From: Mytilus edulis
Taxonomy: Eukaryota > Mollusca > Bivalvia > Mytilida > Mytilidae
Length of the DNA stretch: 64,000 nt
Assembly: GCF_963676685.1 (NCBI RefSeq)
Contig: NC_092348.1
Location: 25,085,386 to 25,149,385, forward strand
Direction: 5' to 3'
Under the pieces are notes generated by a model. The model saw only the letters and a program-made list of their open reading frames with translations. It searched no databases and was not told the DNA's origin. The first letter of the stretch is position 1; each line of letters opens with the position of its first letter. Shown piece after piece: positions 1 through 13,109 of this stretch. The translations under genes and the position numbers were made by a program.

Positions 1-1547
1 TATTTCTGTCAGATATCATCCGTCTTCAACCTAATTTTCAAGGTCCATTATTTAATGGCAAGATTTTGTAGTTTAATCCTTTTCTTAGATACTTGGTTAG
101 GGTTATTCAAATTGTGTAATGGATCACTGATAATGTTAAGTTTGTGGGATACGTGCAATGAAATCTATATCATTAAGACTTTTGCAATGAATGTAATCAT
201 AGCAAGTAAAGTTTGGGATACATTTGAGTGTGTATAATGTAGTTGAAAAGTTGATCTGTTTCTCTATTGGTTGTTACAACAAACATGCCCTAAATGATCC
301 AACTATCAAACTATTGCGTCCTTGTGTATAAGCTAGTTTTCAGATGGTCCGAGGGTTCAAACAGAGAACACTTATGATATTGACAAATCCACACTCACAC
401 ATTTAAAATACGTATTACACAGAAAACGCACAGAATTTATTTTACAACGTATTAAAGCATTCACAACATTTTCATTTGAGGAGTTTGTTATTTTGAATTT
501 CATACCATTTCATACCATTATCAATGAAAAATTATGTGTTCCTTCTTTAATTTTATGAAGAATTAATTTTACTTGGTTCCAATACTAGTATCCTTGAACA
601 AAATTGCGTTTGATTTAAAAAAAAAACATCATTATAGTTCTCTACAATGCTCTACTAAATGACATTTATGAGATTTATCAGAGATTATTTTTTTCTTTAG
701 GAGTATCATTGAAATATTAAATTAATTCATTTGATTGTCATTCAAATGGCTTAATGGGAACTTTTACATGTGCACACGCACTCTAATTTAAACTGTTAAA
801 TATTGAATGTTATATTTCTTTCCCTTTTGAGAGACCATTTGGGATATCACAATCTATACTTAAAACATAATAACAGCAATGTTTATCTTTTGCGCGTAAG
901 GGCTGAATACAAATTGTTCATGTCTTGTGCAATTCTTCAACCAAAAAAAAAATACAATCTTACAACTTTTTATGACTGTAGTTCTAGTTGATTTGACTTT
1001 AAAATTATTTGCGTTTTTTTAATCGCTGTTTTAGTTTCGAAATTTTATCCAGTTTGATTTTATTTTCAATTTTCTAAGATTTCAGCTTGGTATATCTTCC
1101 TTGGTTATCTAAATAAATAAAAAAAGAATTCCACTGTCGATTCAGTGGTACAAGTCTAGACTATTACCAGGCAATTTAAGGATGGTTTACCCAAACTAAA
1201 TAACTATTGTGTATTTTTGAAATTCTGATCATTGTTAATGTAATTAATGATGATTTTTTATACTTCTTGTAGTTGTCGCAACGTTTCTAATGATAAGCAA
1301 ACAAATTCTTAAAATTCGCAGAAAAATCGAACCCTTTACAATATGAAAGTAAATGTAAAGGAACACGATTATTCTGTTGAAATTTAAGCGATCACGTACA
1401 ATTAACCTCGGGACCATAACCATGATAAAACTCTTTGTGGGAATGACTGGACGACCGTGTTACATTATGATTCATCGCGACGTTAAAGCATCAAAATAGG
1501 GGAAATGGAATCTGCAGCATTACACCTTTGGATTTTTCTATTTCTAG
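1..1547. other. no recognisable gene
   Basis: AT-rich sequence with only short chance reading frames. I see no recognised repeat family and no exon I could support. Confidence 0.5.
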
Positions 1548-1706
1548 CTTAAATGAGCACATGGACCTAAATATTGTCTTGCATGCTACGAAAGTAGCAG
1601 AATACGAGATATGCGGATATCCATTCGCCGGCCGCACACACTATTTGTTAAAATCTTCAGACTGTAAGGACATGGATGTTTCAGACCTTGTATGCAGATA
1701 CTTTAT
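1548..1706 (+). CDS. candidate internal exon, unrecognised protein
   Basis: A 159-base open stretch lies between a pyrimidine-rich AG acceptor at 1546-1547 and a strong GTAAGT donor at 1707. The only open frame reads about 53 residues, including VLHATKVAEYEICGYPFAG and ending SDLVCRYF. It enters and leaves in phase 2. The other two frames carry stops near the start. I do not recognise the protein. The next candidate exon (1990-2147) needs one carried base, so the two do not join directly; an unseen exon or an indel may lie between them. Confidence 0.4.
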
Positions 1707-1719
1707 GTAAGTATGTTCA

Positions 1720-1883
1720 ATACACCTTATCGCTATTTGTCCGCCATTACTGGAAATCACACAGGTTCCCGTAAAATTTTGACGTCATAAAGCAAAATAT
1801 CTGACGCCACAATGAAAAAGTGATTGTTGTATGCGTCAAAAGTTCAAGCGGCCGGGTCAGCCGGGATTAGCGATAAGGTGTAT
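1720..1883. repeat. small inverted-repeat element (MITE-like)
   Basis: A 164-bp element is bounded by a perfect 16-bp terminal inverted repeat, ATACACCTTATCGCTA on the left and its reverse complement on the right. It has no coding capacity and sits between two candidate exons, so it is probably intronic. No convincing target-site duplication was found. Confidence 0.65.
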
Positions 1884-1989
1884 GTCATTGACCTCATGTT
1901 CATGGTAAAACGACTGATGGAAACAGAACAAAAAATGTTCATGTGAAATATTCACTAATTATGAGTAATATGACGATTACATTTGGTAG

Positions 1990-2147
1990 ATGAAACCCTT
2001 CCAGTTCTAAGATCTGTCCGCCAAACAGGGTTCACCGGACAGCGACTGCATTTCATGGACCAGTTAAATGAGGATATAGTTACAGAATTGTATCATTTTC
2101 TCAGATACTACGAGCAGAAGGTCAGCGATATTCGGTGTATGGAATGA
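1990..2147 (+). CDS. candidate terminal exon, unrecognised protein
   Basis: After an AG at 1988-1989, one frame stays open for 51 codons and stops at TGA 2145-2147. It includes RSVRQTGFTGQRLHFMDQLN and TELYHFLRYYEQKVSDI. The mix of charged and aromatic residues looks like real coding sequence rather than AT-rich noise. An AATAAA at 2383-2388, about 240 bases downstream, fits a last exon. The frame needs one base carried from an upstream exon. The family was not recognised. Confidence 0.45.
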
Positions 2148-2382
2148 TTGCATGATGTTCATATCAGACTGGCGGGTTTCATCTTACATTTACCTCATTT
2201 TCATGATTCATTGTTTGATGTTTCCGTAGCATGGGTCTGTCCTTACTAATAACTTTAAGTTATACAAGTTAAAGTGACCTGATTTACATTGACCATAAAA
2301 AGTTTATGAGATACTTGTAGTAGAATTATTATCAGAACGACTTCCAAATGAAATCATTTGGGATCAGTAAAGCACGTCAAGA

Positions 2383-2388
2383 AATAAA
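2383..2388 (+). terminator. poly(A) signal AATAAA
   Basis: A canonical AATAAA lies downstream of the stop of the candidate terminal exon at 1990-2147. It is supporting evidence only, since such hexamers are common in AT-rich DNA. Confidence 0.3.
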
Positions 2389-3009
2389 TAATTTCTTTGA
2401 TTCCTTCAATCATTTTCGGTGCTCAATTTTTTTTTTATTTTTTGGATCCAAAATATACAGCAAAACTTTTAATAATATTTGATCTATTAAGTTTCATTCT
2501 TGTAGAGTTCTAAATACTTCAATCATATTCAAAGCCAGGGTTACTTATCGGTTTGGTATTGTGTTATGTCTTATTATTTGTGAATTCTGTATTTTAGGTA
2601 CATTTCACAAATGTCATATTTGTCAGTATAGTCCAGTAAATAAAGTAATGTCGGTTCAAATAAATATGACGTCATCACGAGTAAGTTGTCCGTTATGAAA
2701 TATCTGTTTTAAAAATATTGATGAATCAATTGTATACAATAAACTATTTTCTATGTTTTTCATAAACCATTTACATTTTATCAAAAGAAAGGCCAAACTC
2801 ATTATTCAGTTCAGGGCTCGTGTTTTCAAAAGATATTTAGATGTTTTCATCTGATAGCTTTAAAACTGTATTTCTATTAAGAAAAAAGAAGTTATCTGGA
2901 CTATAATTTAATTACCTTAAGTTTATATGATATATCCGACAAAAAACATATTCTAAATTAATCTTCGTTTGCGATTTAAATACCGTATTAGCTATACAAC
3001 AGATTTATT

Positions 3010-3165
3010 TGTGGGGTTCGTGTTACTTAGTCTTTAATTGTCTATGTTGTGTCTTCTGTATAATTATTTGTCTGTTTGACCTTTATTCAGCCATGGCGTT
3101 GTCAGTTTATTTTTAATCTATGAGTTTGACTGTCCCTCTGGTATCTTTCGTCCCTCTTTTATACG
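3010..3165 (+). repeat. 3'-tail fragment of Penelope-like element family a
   Basis: This stretch (GTGGGGTTCGTGTTACTTAG, then TCTATGTTGTGTCTTCTGTA, ending at TCTTTCGTCCCTC) matches the region downstream of the reverse-transcriptase relic near 9600-9760 and the copy at 19255-19425. It is a truncated 3' end with no coding part. Confidence 0.6.
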
Positions 3166-5009
3166 AATAAACACAAAATGTAATAAACAAACCAATAAAT
3201 CTGTGTCATTTTATCTGCAGGATTCAACAATATATAGGCGTTGGACTCACGATACTTATATTATACTCTAATAATGAACATGCAATTCTGAATTAATAGA
3301 AAGTAAAACATCATAACTTTTTAGTCTTGCCGAACAGTACTGATATGTAATAGGTAGAAATGTACTAAAAAAAACGTGGCTTAATTACTAGTATTGGTAG
3401 TTTACTATAATTCATACTAGTAGGCTGAATACAATGAAAAATTATATAAAAACGTGGCTCATAGATTATATAATACCATGAAAGATGATCATATATGTAC
3501 GGTAAATGTCCTGTTTATGGACACACAAAGTTGTACCTTGATTATTTCCAGATAGGTTGATTTTCACATAAGATAAATTTGTTGGGTACATTTTTCTGAA
3601 TTATTCTTTGTTGGATGCGATTCATATCGACTACGGGGAAAATCGTTTAAAAACCTTATATCCACATATAGTGGAGTGACATATCGAGAAAAGGGAGCTT
3701 ATTTTACGACTTTAATGGACCGGCATACCTGCAGGCTAAATACGATTTTTTTGTAAAGCCAATACTTCAGCTTACTTTTTTGCCCGGTCGTAAACATTTT
3801 CTGCGGTGCAGTTGTTTTCATAAAATGGAAAGAAAAAAGACATTTGGACTTTTTTTTCAAATTTCAAAATGGGGAAAAATGAATTTTGTTACTTATTAAT
3901 TGTTTTGTCTTTTGACATATCATTTTGAATTTAATAAAGAAATTCGTTGTTTATTCAAAATGTAAAACTCGAATTCCTTAAAAATATTAATTTTGTCTAT
4001 TTTCACTCAGTTAAACTAAAACTCACTCTGTATTATTTGAACATAGTGGTTTAATACAACATTTGTAAATTTATATTACATTGATATTTTCATGATTTCA
4101 GATCTAAAATGTGTTAAACTTTCTAATGTAAAGTTTTGGACCCTTTCCAAGTCAGTGTTTCTTATAAATGAACTTTAATGAGGATTTTTAACTTTGCATT
4201 ATAGTGTAATGAATATGATATCCTCGTTATTCTGTTATTCATTGAAAGATTGTAATGATGTTCTAAACTTCTTGTCGACAAACTGCGAAAAGTCCTGGCA
4301 ATATGAGAATACATGCTTGCATTAAACATTAACCAGTTAACCACATTTCATCTTGCTTTGGTATTACAATTACACCATGTGTTTGGCTCTAAAAATGTGA
4401 TTGAAAAATCAAACTCTCATGGTTTTTGAGCATCCTATTCGGAAGTACGTAGATATTTAACTAGTTTAGCAAATTTGGAAATAGACAAAATCCAAGATAT
4501 TTCCAAAGTACCTTATGGTATGGCTCTATTTAAGAAGGTGGTCGTATTATACAGCAGGGGGAAGAAAAGATTGACTTAAATGCTGAGACAATTGATGGTA
4601 AAATACATTTCACTATATGGCAAGAGTTGTATTTCAGTACCAAAACGAATCATCAAACGCCCAGATAAATTCCATAAATGTTAAACGGAGACAAGAAAGA
4701 TATTTGAATTTGAATAATTCGAATACCAATCTTATGGCATGTTTACCTTTCGGCAAGTCAACAGAACGGTATGAACCTCTTCGTTATTCTGATGTTTATT
4801 TGAAGATGGAACACCAAGATATATATGTCCTGTCTTTGGTATTCTGCCACTTCTTTTGAGACAAAACTTAGATTCAATTCCATTAATTTTCTGCAGAAAA
4901 CAGTGAACAAATTGTTCTATTTCGAACCGGTTCTTACAAAAGGCTGATTTCGTCAGTAGCCTTTACGCTTCGTTTATAGATGCCAAGCCTAGCGACATGT
5001 ATATGTTAT
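3166..5009. other. no recognisable gene
   Basis: AT-rich DNA with short reading frames only. The frame at 4617-4859 has no family resemblance and no splice context. From about 4440 there may be decayed coding sequence, see the next entry. Confidence 0.4.
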
Positions 5010-5150
5010 TTACAACCATGAAACAATGTTTGATATGTCAAAACGCGCTGGTCAACAATATGCTGTACACACATTTGACAATTCATTGTATGCTATTGTC
5101 CAAATGTAAAATGGTCTATGTCAGACGTGTTCATGGATTAACTTTGGTAT
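5010..5150 (+). pseudogene. possible relic of an uncharacterised repeat-encoded protein
   Basis: One frame reads MSKRAGQQYAVHTFDNSLYA and then meets a stop. This pattern (K.RAGQQYAV.TFD..LYAI) resembles a large family of uncharacterised, transposon-associated proteins I recall from cnidarians and molluscs. Frames on both sides are broken by stops and shifts, so this would be a decayed copy. Recognition is from memory and weak. Confidence 0.25.
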
Positions 5151-6022
5151 ATTAGGCTCCCATAGCTCTTTTATTAAATTAAAAAGCATTCTTCAAGTGG
5201 TGTAAATACGAAAATCGTTTAATGAATTTTGAACCAAATGTATCGAAGACGTTCTTTGACGGTGACAGTTCATTTACTGAAACACCCAAAAGCACTGATC
5301 ATTGTTTTTTTCTAATTCAAAAGAACATATGTTGCCATTGTTTTAGGAATTCAAAATGCACGTTTCTTCGTGCAGTCGAGATATTGTTACATTGATGTCG
5401 GAATGGGTTGTGGCTTTTACATTTGAAATATTAGCTACAATGTTGCGATGCTTTCTCATTACAAATCAGACGAACTATGCGAGGTGGACACAGCCTACAT
5501 ATTGCATCTGTTGAATCGGAAACGGTAAAATCTGTCTTTATGTGAGTTTTCAATCACACTTTGACATGGAGCCTTAAATAGTATCTGGAGAGGTATGGCC
5601 ACCGTGAAAACTATTATTAAAGATTTCAAAGGTTGTAGAGGCATCATAGGACTGCCAAGGATTAGCCAGAGATGCAGAAATTGAACACAAAGAAAACAAG
5701 CCAACGGTAATGACATGAGACAAGAAGAATGTCTCTGATTTGAAAGGGTATATGCATTCAAATATGACCGACACATTTAACGTTGCCGATCATCCTTATT
5801 CATTGATGAATATTTCTACAAAAATGAAAGCCTCATTGAATGTTTAGGGTTCTGTTCTTAAATCTCTTGAACGTGGCAACCAGATGGTTAAATCTCTTGT
5901 GGAAGCTGTTCTAATGAGTCTGAAACCCTTGCCTTCTATGGTCCAATGTCGAGGTCTTCTCTCAATACTTTCGATGATACAACCAAGACCTAAAAATCAA
6001 GTGTAAATTAGGTAACTTTATT

Positions 6023-7000
6023 ATGGCACAAGTAAAATTAGTTCGTCGTGCTTTAGTTCTTGCTAATATTCGTGATAATGTGACTGTAGTCAGGATATTG
6101 GCATTTCCTATTGATCCCATACCTTTGTTCAATTTATGTTTTGAATCCACTGTTACAGACCCTCATTCAAACCAATACAAAATTACAGCCATAATTTCGG
6201 ATATTACAGTTATTACCGGTGACCTCAACATTGTTAATAACACTTCTACGAAATGTGTTATCGAAAGGTCCGAAATATCGTGAGCCTAAATCCATCAATT
6301 GGAAATACAACTTTAAAATATTGATGGATTCAGTTGAGGATTGTGCCAAGCGCGAGAAGGAAGACATAGACACTCTTTCCGAATGGATTAAGGCAGTTAG
6401 GTCGTTGATACAAATCAGAATTAAGAAACTGAATGGGTCTATCAATGCCATGCTACGTCAATCTTAAAAGACCCAAATGTTGCAAAACACCTATCCTACC
6501 TCCATGACAAATATGTTGTTGTCTCCACTGATAAAGCCCCAAACAACATCGTTTTTGTGTATAAAACTCATTACATTAACTGCTTGATAAACGAATTAGG
6601 TATTGACAATTCAAGTGGAAACTTAACATATACCCTCACGACACTTACCAAAGAGGAAATCCTGGCCTATTCTAGAGGGGGCGTGAATCAGATGTGGATA
6701 CTTAAAAATTCCAAAGATCTTTTAGAGTACATACAATCTAACTCTCTTTCATCTTGTAACAGTATTAAAACATTTGACTTTTCTACTCTTTACACTAGCA
6801 TTCCACATTCCAAACTAAGAGACAAATTGAAAGAGTTGATATTGCTCTGCTTATTAAAAACGAATGGCCAACGTAGATACAAGTATCTTGTCTTAGGGAG
6901 GGATAAATCTTATTTTGTAAAGAATCACTCTGATTCAAACAAAAAATTCTCTGAAACTGATATTATCAAGATGCTTGATTTCTTGATTTATGTGATTTAA
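6023..7000 (+). pseudogene. Penelope-like reverse transcriptase relic, family a, copy I
   Basis: Broken frames together read a Penelope-like polymerase N-terminal half. They contain REPKSINWKYNFKILMDSVE near 6280, KTHYINCLINELGID near 6565, then MWILKNSKDLLEYIQSNSL, FDFSTLYTSIPHSK (6775-6830, the polymerase motif equivalent to F-D-x-x-x-L-Y-T-S-I-P) and RDKSYFVKNHSDSNKKFSE. The copy stops at LDFLIYVI before the catalytic YxDD region. An internal deletion joins the 'EEILAY' and 'SRGGVNQMW' regions: copy II and the 58-kb copy carry about 80 more residues there. Frameshifts and stops make it inactive. The class rests on the overall motif order and on the lack of an LTR context. Confidence 0.7.
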
Positions 7001-7925
7001 TTGCCTTGTGAAATATTTGTGACTTTCAATAAATATTCTTCAAGGCAAAAACAAAATTGACTTCGATTCTTTTTTTGAAAGCCGTAAAATTCAGAAATAT
7101 ATTTTTAGAAATACATGCAATGTAAAAAAAAAATGAATTGAGAGTCGGTTGTTCCATCTTCTATTATCTTATTGTTGCTAGTCTTAATTCCCTTTAAAAA
7201 TGTGCATTTTGTGGTTTCAATATTTTCAAATTAAGTTGAAAATAAAGTGTAATAGTTTATTTCATTATAAATTTCTTGTTTAGTAACAATTCAGATATTA
7301 TTTGGAGACTTTTTATAAATTCTTATGAAACAAATGACAATATGGAAAAACTCAATCCCTAACCTTTGACCTTGTTTTAAAAAGAAATGCACCAAATTTC
7401 AATTCTACGACCAGGCAAAAATAAAGAATAAACATGTCTCTTTCCAAAAAGTCATAATTTGGCCTGCAGGTAGGGTGGTCCATTAAAGATGAAAAATTGT
7501 TGACTTGGTCACTCCACTAATAGAATAGTATCATCTTATTTTTTATGTTTTTACATTCTTCTTTAATTTAAATGCTTATTCAAATTTTCCCCAGTTTCAT
7601 ACATTTCTTTTTAATGCAATACATATCTGATATTTCCTTTCTCCCTAAATTCAAAAGACATACAAAGCTGGGTGTTTAATAACATTGATCAATTCGGTGA
7701 AGGTTTAAACGGTGTCTACAATTTGAAAGAATATTGTTTGATATATTTCTGTTAATACTGAATTCAGGTAGGACATGTTAATTAAATATATATATTTAGT
7801 TTGACAAATTTGATTTTGAACGTTTCTTTTGAGTATTTCATAATCATAGTTCTGTTTCTGATTACTTATACTTAATAATGTTTATTTTGAATTTTTTTCA
7901 CAAAAGTTTTATATATGAGGAAGGT
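7001..7925. other. no recognisable gene
   Basis: AT-rich spacer between two Penelope-like relics. No exon or repeat family was recognised. Confidence 0.45.
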
Positions 7926-7929
7926 GCAT

Positions 7930-9770
7930 GGAATTTAGTTAAGACATTATACAAGTTATGGATTCAGTTGGGGTTTATGCCAGGCAATGGGCGAAACGTG
8001 AGAGAGAAGACGTAGATACTCTTTCCGAATGAATAACAGCTGTGAGATCGTTAATACAAATCCGAATTAAGAAAATTAATGGGTTTATTAATACCCACGC
8101 TGCGTCAATTTTAAAGACCCAAATGTTGCAAATTACTTGTCCTACCTCCATGACAGATAGACAGATATGTTGTTGTCCCCGCAGATAAAGCCCCAACAAT
8201 ATCGCTTTTGTGTGTAAATATCATTACATAAACTGCTTGATAAACGAATTAGGTATTGACAATTCACTTGGAAACTCAACATATACCTTCACGGCACTTA
8301 TCAAAGAGGAAATCCTGGATAATTATAGGTCTGTTCTATGTTTCTTTGGAATTTCAACCAAAGATGAAGAACTGGATCTTCAAATACTGTATTGGATACC
8401 TAAACTATATAAGTGTCCTTACAAACAATGATATATTGCTGGTTCTTCCAAGTGCTCCACGAAACCTCTGTCTAAATTATTAACATCTATTTTATCAGCA
8501 ATCAAAGCTGGGCTCCAAAGTTATTGTGAAACTGCCTTTTATAGAGGTGGCGTGAATCAGATGTGGATACTCTAAGATCTTTTAGAGAACTTACAATCTA
8601 AGACTCTCTCATCTTGCAATAGTATTAAAACATTTGACTTTTCTACACCTTACACAAGTATTCGCCATTCCAAGCTAAGAGACAAATTGAAAGAGTTGGT
8701 TTAACTTTGTTTCATCAATAAGAATGGCGAACGAAGATACAGTTATCTTGTCTTGGGGAGGGATAAATCCTACTTTGTAAAGAATCACTCTGATTCAAAC
8801 AAAAAATTCTCTGAAACTGACATTATCAAGATGCTCGATTTCTTGATTGACATCATATTTGTTACGTTTGGAGGACGTGTTTTTCAACAGACTGTCGGAA
8901 TTCCAATTGGAACCGATTGTGCCCCTCCTCTTGCCGACTTGTTTCTTTATTATTATGAGGCTGACTTCATATAGGACTATCCTTTAACTTTGCGTTCCGC
9001 TTAAAAGATGATGTTTTCTCACATATTAATACAAAGTTTGATGACTATTTTGAACGAATCTATTCCAAGGAACTAGAGATAAAGGAAACTATAGATACAG
9101 CTAAGTCTGCCTCATATCTAGACTTACATCTAGGACTTGACAATGAGGGTGGGTTGAAAACAAAACTTTACGACAAAACAGATGATTTCAGGTTCCCAAT
9201 TGTGAACTTTCTATTTCTATGTAGCAACATTCCAGCAGCGCCTGCATATAAATCTCCAAATTGATACGATATGCCCGGGCTTGTATTACCTACCTTGATT
9301 TCATTGAAGAGGATCGCTACTCACAAGGAAGCTATTAAACCAAGAGTTCCAAATGGTGAAGTTGAGATCATCCTTTCGTAAATTTTACGGATGCCATCAC
9401 GAGTTGGTTGACCGTTATGAAATAACCGTTTCTCAGGTGATATCGGATATATTCCTTATGTCGTAACTACAATACCCTTCCCTTTTCAGGAATGTCACCT
9501 ACCGAATTAGACTATTTACCGGATTTGTAATATCATAAGCAACACGACGGGTGCCACATGTGGAACAGGGTCTGCTTACCCTTCGGAGCACCTGAGATCA
9601 CCCCCAATTTTTGGTGGGGTTCGTGTTGCTTAGTCTTTAGTTTTCTATGTTGTGTCTTCTGTATTATTATTTTTCTTTTTGTTTTTAGCCATGGTGTTGT
9701 CCGTTTATTTTCTATGAGTTTGACTTTTTCTCTGGTATCTTTCGTCCCTCTTTTCTTTGTCAGATAATCC
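7930..9770 (+). pseudogene. Penelope-like reverse transcriptase relic, family a, copy II with 3' tail
   Basis: This is a longer relative of copy I. Frames carry THYIN-type sequence near 8220, the 'PKLYKCPYKQ' region near 8400, the polymerase motif near 8640, and a good stretch at 8753-8974 with GGRVFQQTVGIPIGTDCAPP followed by LADLFLYYYEADFI. The YIDD segment expected after it is missing: the sequence jumps at about 8975 to a frame reading LNFAFRLKDDVFSHINTKFD. Downstream come SYLDLHLGLDN near 9115, a C-terminal 'RKFYGCHHELVDRYEIT' region near 9380, and the non-coding tail shared with fragments at 3010, 16765, 18935 and 58870. Multiple stops and shifts make it defective. Confidence 0.75.
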
Positions 9771-10075
9771 GAAATTCTTGAAACGGAATTTTGATAATTG
9801 TATTTTTCTTCATTTGTTGTCGGTCTGCTGCTCGATTGTATGGTACTGTTATATCCACGTTAAAAATTGGTAACCTTTCTAGTCAAAATTGTATACTTCC
9901 TGCAATACGTTATGAAAAAAAAGAGAAAAATCAAAAATGAAATGAACAAAAACAAATTAATTAAGTAATCAATCGAAATACACTTGATTCATAACGTCAT
10001 AATAATTAACTCTTTAATGCTTAATTGACTATATAGGTAACAGTAACAGTTATTTGATGAATTTTTCAACCTATT

Positions 10076-10524
10076 AGGTTGCACTTTGTAAATACAGCTG
10101 TTTCTCAAAACACGCCTCTTTTGGGGAGTAATTGAATATTCATAGAAAATTGATTTTGTTTACATACTGGTTCCCAGTTATGCTCTCTGTGTTCCATATC
10201 GCAGAGACAGAACTTGGGAATGTTACCAGTAAATAAACACGTGCATATTGTTTACATTGAAATCTGTGGTAACCTTTCATTCGAGGTAGGGGTAGTTAAG
10301 AAAATTAGTGTAAGTTTAAACTCTGAGAAGTTCAGGGCATATAAACGTTGAAAATATGCCGCACAGCCCTATATTTTGACCTTTGAAAAAAAATGTGGTG
10401 CATATGAACTTTCAATTCTAGGATAAGATTTTTTTCAAAACTTCATAGTAAAAGTGGTACAGTTTTAGCCGTAAAAGGAGTTCCTATGGGAAATTGCATT
10501 GTCAATATTTACAGAAATGCAACC
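10076..10524 (+). repeat. 449-bp direct repeat, copy 1
   Basis: The unit begins AGGTTGCACTTTG and ends AAATGCAACC. It matches 11761-12209 over all 449 bases with no difference that I could see by eye. Its ends are imperfect inverted repeats (AGGTTGCA against TGCAACCT on the complement). It contains an imperfect hairpin at 10165-10231 whose outer stem is TACTGGT...ACCAGTA. No coding frame. It could be an LTR or a stand-alone inverted-repeat element. Confidence 0.85.
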
Positions 10525-11760
10525 TATATAGGGTGAAAAAGGGGAACATTCAGAATTTAACCAAATTTGCTTTATTTCACAGATTTTAAAGAAATTAACT
10601 CAAATAAGAAGTTTTATAAATATTTAATGAAGATTGATAGAATCCTGGGCCTTAAATATGATGACTCAGCATAAATTCACAGTTTACAGTATGCAAAGTT
10701 TACTCAAAAGTCCTGGATACAAAATTAAATCATAATATTTGCATATTTGTAAGTTAAATTGTTAAGAAGTGCTTATATTTACTCTTCGCAGTCATTGAAA
10801 CTCATAGATCCTTCCTGAATATTATTTATGGGGTATTTGTGTCCTTTCGATAACCCAAAAGTAAGCCGCAACACCTAAATCTGCTTTTTTGTCACCACGG
10901 CATAATAAATACAAGCTAGAAAAACAAAAATATCTCAAGAAAACTTACAATAGTGTGTTCTATCCTGAATATGTACTAAATTTTCCAAATGGCTAGAAAC
11001 AGCAGAATGATTTAGGAAATTTGAGGCCCCAGGGGCAAAAAACATAGAAAATTGCCTACCCCCTGTGTCATAAAACAAATAATTTAACTTGTAAATGCTA
11101 TGATTTTATGATTTTAAAGTTCTTGATATAGAAAACAATAACTATTCTTGGAAGTTATGCAAAAATCAGATGTTAGCAGTCATCTCTACAACATTTTAAG
11201 TGAATTTATATCTCAGACTGGTATCTGCATACATACAACTATTGCAAATATGGCTTTGTTTGAACACTTCTAGTATATATAGTAGCTAAATTGTGTCAGA
11301 TATATGGTTACAGATGATACTGTTGTGACAAGAATTCTAAATTGACCATTTGAGGCAGAAAATGTGTCCTTCAATTGACAAATAGGCATACAGTAAGATG
11401 TGGACTGGAGACAGAGGCTGGATTGAATACTTTATATAATCTTGAATGTTGTAATGATTGACTGCTAAACATTACATTTATGATATTCTGATATGCTTTC
11501 AATATGTTATCAAAACAGTTTTTAACAGGTTCTAGGTATTTTTTATCAGAAAATATGCAAATAGGGTAAGCTGGCAATAATTAAAGTTTTGATTTCAAAT
11601 TCTTTAAAAAATTGAAACAGGGGAGGGGGTATAAAATGTATAGTAAAGAAAAATTTAGAGTATACACAGTGATTTCTTTAAGACTTTAATTCTGATAAAT
11701 GAGTATTAATGTGAGAAAAACTGATTTTAGAGAGTTTTCTATTTGAATAAATGTCTGTAT
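10525..11760. other. non-coding interior between identical direct repeats
   Basis: A 1.24-kb AT-rich segment flanked by the two 449-bp repeats. No reverse transcriptase, integrase or gag-like frame is present. I see no clear tRNA-primer-binding site after copy 1 and no polypurine tract immediately before copy 2; a purine run near 11617-11634 is about 130 bases away. If this is an LTR element it is non-autonomous (TRIM or LARD type). Confidence 0.5.
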
Positions 11761-12209
11761 AGGTTGCACTTTGTAAATACAGCTGTTTCTCAAAACACGC
11801 CTCTTTTGGGGAGTAATTGAATATTCATAGAAAATTGATTTTGTTTACATACTGGTTCCCAGTTATGCTCTCTGTGTTCCATATCGCAGAGACAGAACTT
11901 GGGAATGTTACCAGTAAATAAACACGTGCATATTGTTTACATTGAAATCTGTGGTAACCTTTCATTCGAGGTAGGGGTAGTTAAGAAAATTAGTGTAAGT
12001 TTAAACTCTGAGAAGTTCAGGGCATATAAACGTTGAAAATATGCCGCACAGCCCTATATTTTGACCTTTGAAAAAAAATGTGGTGCATATGAACTTTCAA
12101 TTCTAGGATAAGATTTTTTTCAAAACTTCATAGTAAAAGTGGTACAGTTTTAGCCGTAAAAGGAGTTCCTATGGGAAATTGCATTGTCAATATTTACAGA
12201 AATGCAACC
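11761..12209 (+). repeat. 449-bp direct repeat, copy 2
   Basis: Second copy of the unit at 10076-10524, in the same orientation and apparently identical. The outer flanks are ...CTATT before copy 1 and ATTAC... after copy 2, so only a 3-base ATT could be a target-site duplication of the whole 2134-bp structure. Confidence 0.85.
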
Positions 12210-13109
12210 ATTACTTACAATTGCAATCTGCACATGAAATTCAAATGAACAGGTTTTTTTTCAAACAGAACTTATAAACAATAAACTTTAACTTGAGTTA
12301 ATTAGAAATAGCATAAAACTGGAAACATACAAATGTATAGTGCTGAATGATTGAAATAAACTCTTCATAGATACCATGATGGAATTTTTGAAATTTGAAA
12401 TCCGAACGTTGAAAATGTAAAATTGAACACGGCGTCTCACCTAATTTGTTATGCAATAATGGACTTTGATTCATGACATTGTCATGATCATGTATTCGAA
12501 GTCTGGTTAGCTATTATAACATTGAAGTTATACATTCATTTCTTTTCTATTTACAACATGTAACGGCACATTGCGTAATAGTGTTATCATCCTTTACAGG
12601 TCATATTTCATATTAGGGTTTGGACGAGGGTGTCATTTCTTTTTTTCTTTAATTTTCTAAACTATTTGCTCTATCCTCTGCATGTATTTTTATCATTCCA
12701 TTAATTATTACTTTTCATTTTGTTCCTATTTTCTCTCTCTTTTTTAATTTTTTGCCCATTTTTATAAGTATTAACCTATTATTCTCTATTATATAATTCC
12801 CACCCAGGTCCTCACGAAAGAGTATGGAGAATTATATGTTATGATCAGATCCTATATCATGATTCAGTTGTTTTCTTATTGCATCTCCCTGACAAATACA
12901 TTTAACATACTATTTAGTTCGTTTCATTATTTACAGTATAATATTTCAATAATTTCAATGTATATTTTCATAACATATTTAAATGTGTACTAGGTCCATG
13001 AATTCATTAACGTCTCGACAGAGATGTCAAAGGACAATTTATTTTGAAATAAAAAATCTAATCTAATACAAAAAAAACTGATGAATCCAAACAACGACTT
13101 CAGATCTAG
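12210..13109. other. no recognisable gene
   Basis: AT-rich DNA with pyrimidine runs near 12640-12780. No supported exon or repeat family. Confidence 0.45.

Noticed and set aside
10076..12209. Complete autonomous LTR retrotransposon.
   Set aside because: No gag, protease, reverse transcriptase or integrase frame in the 1.24-kb interior and no clear primer-binding site. Kept only as a possible non-autonomous element.
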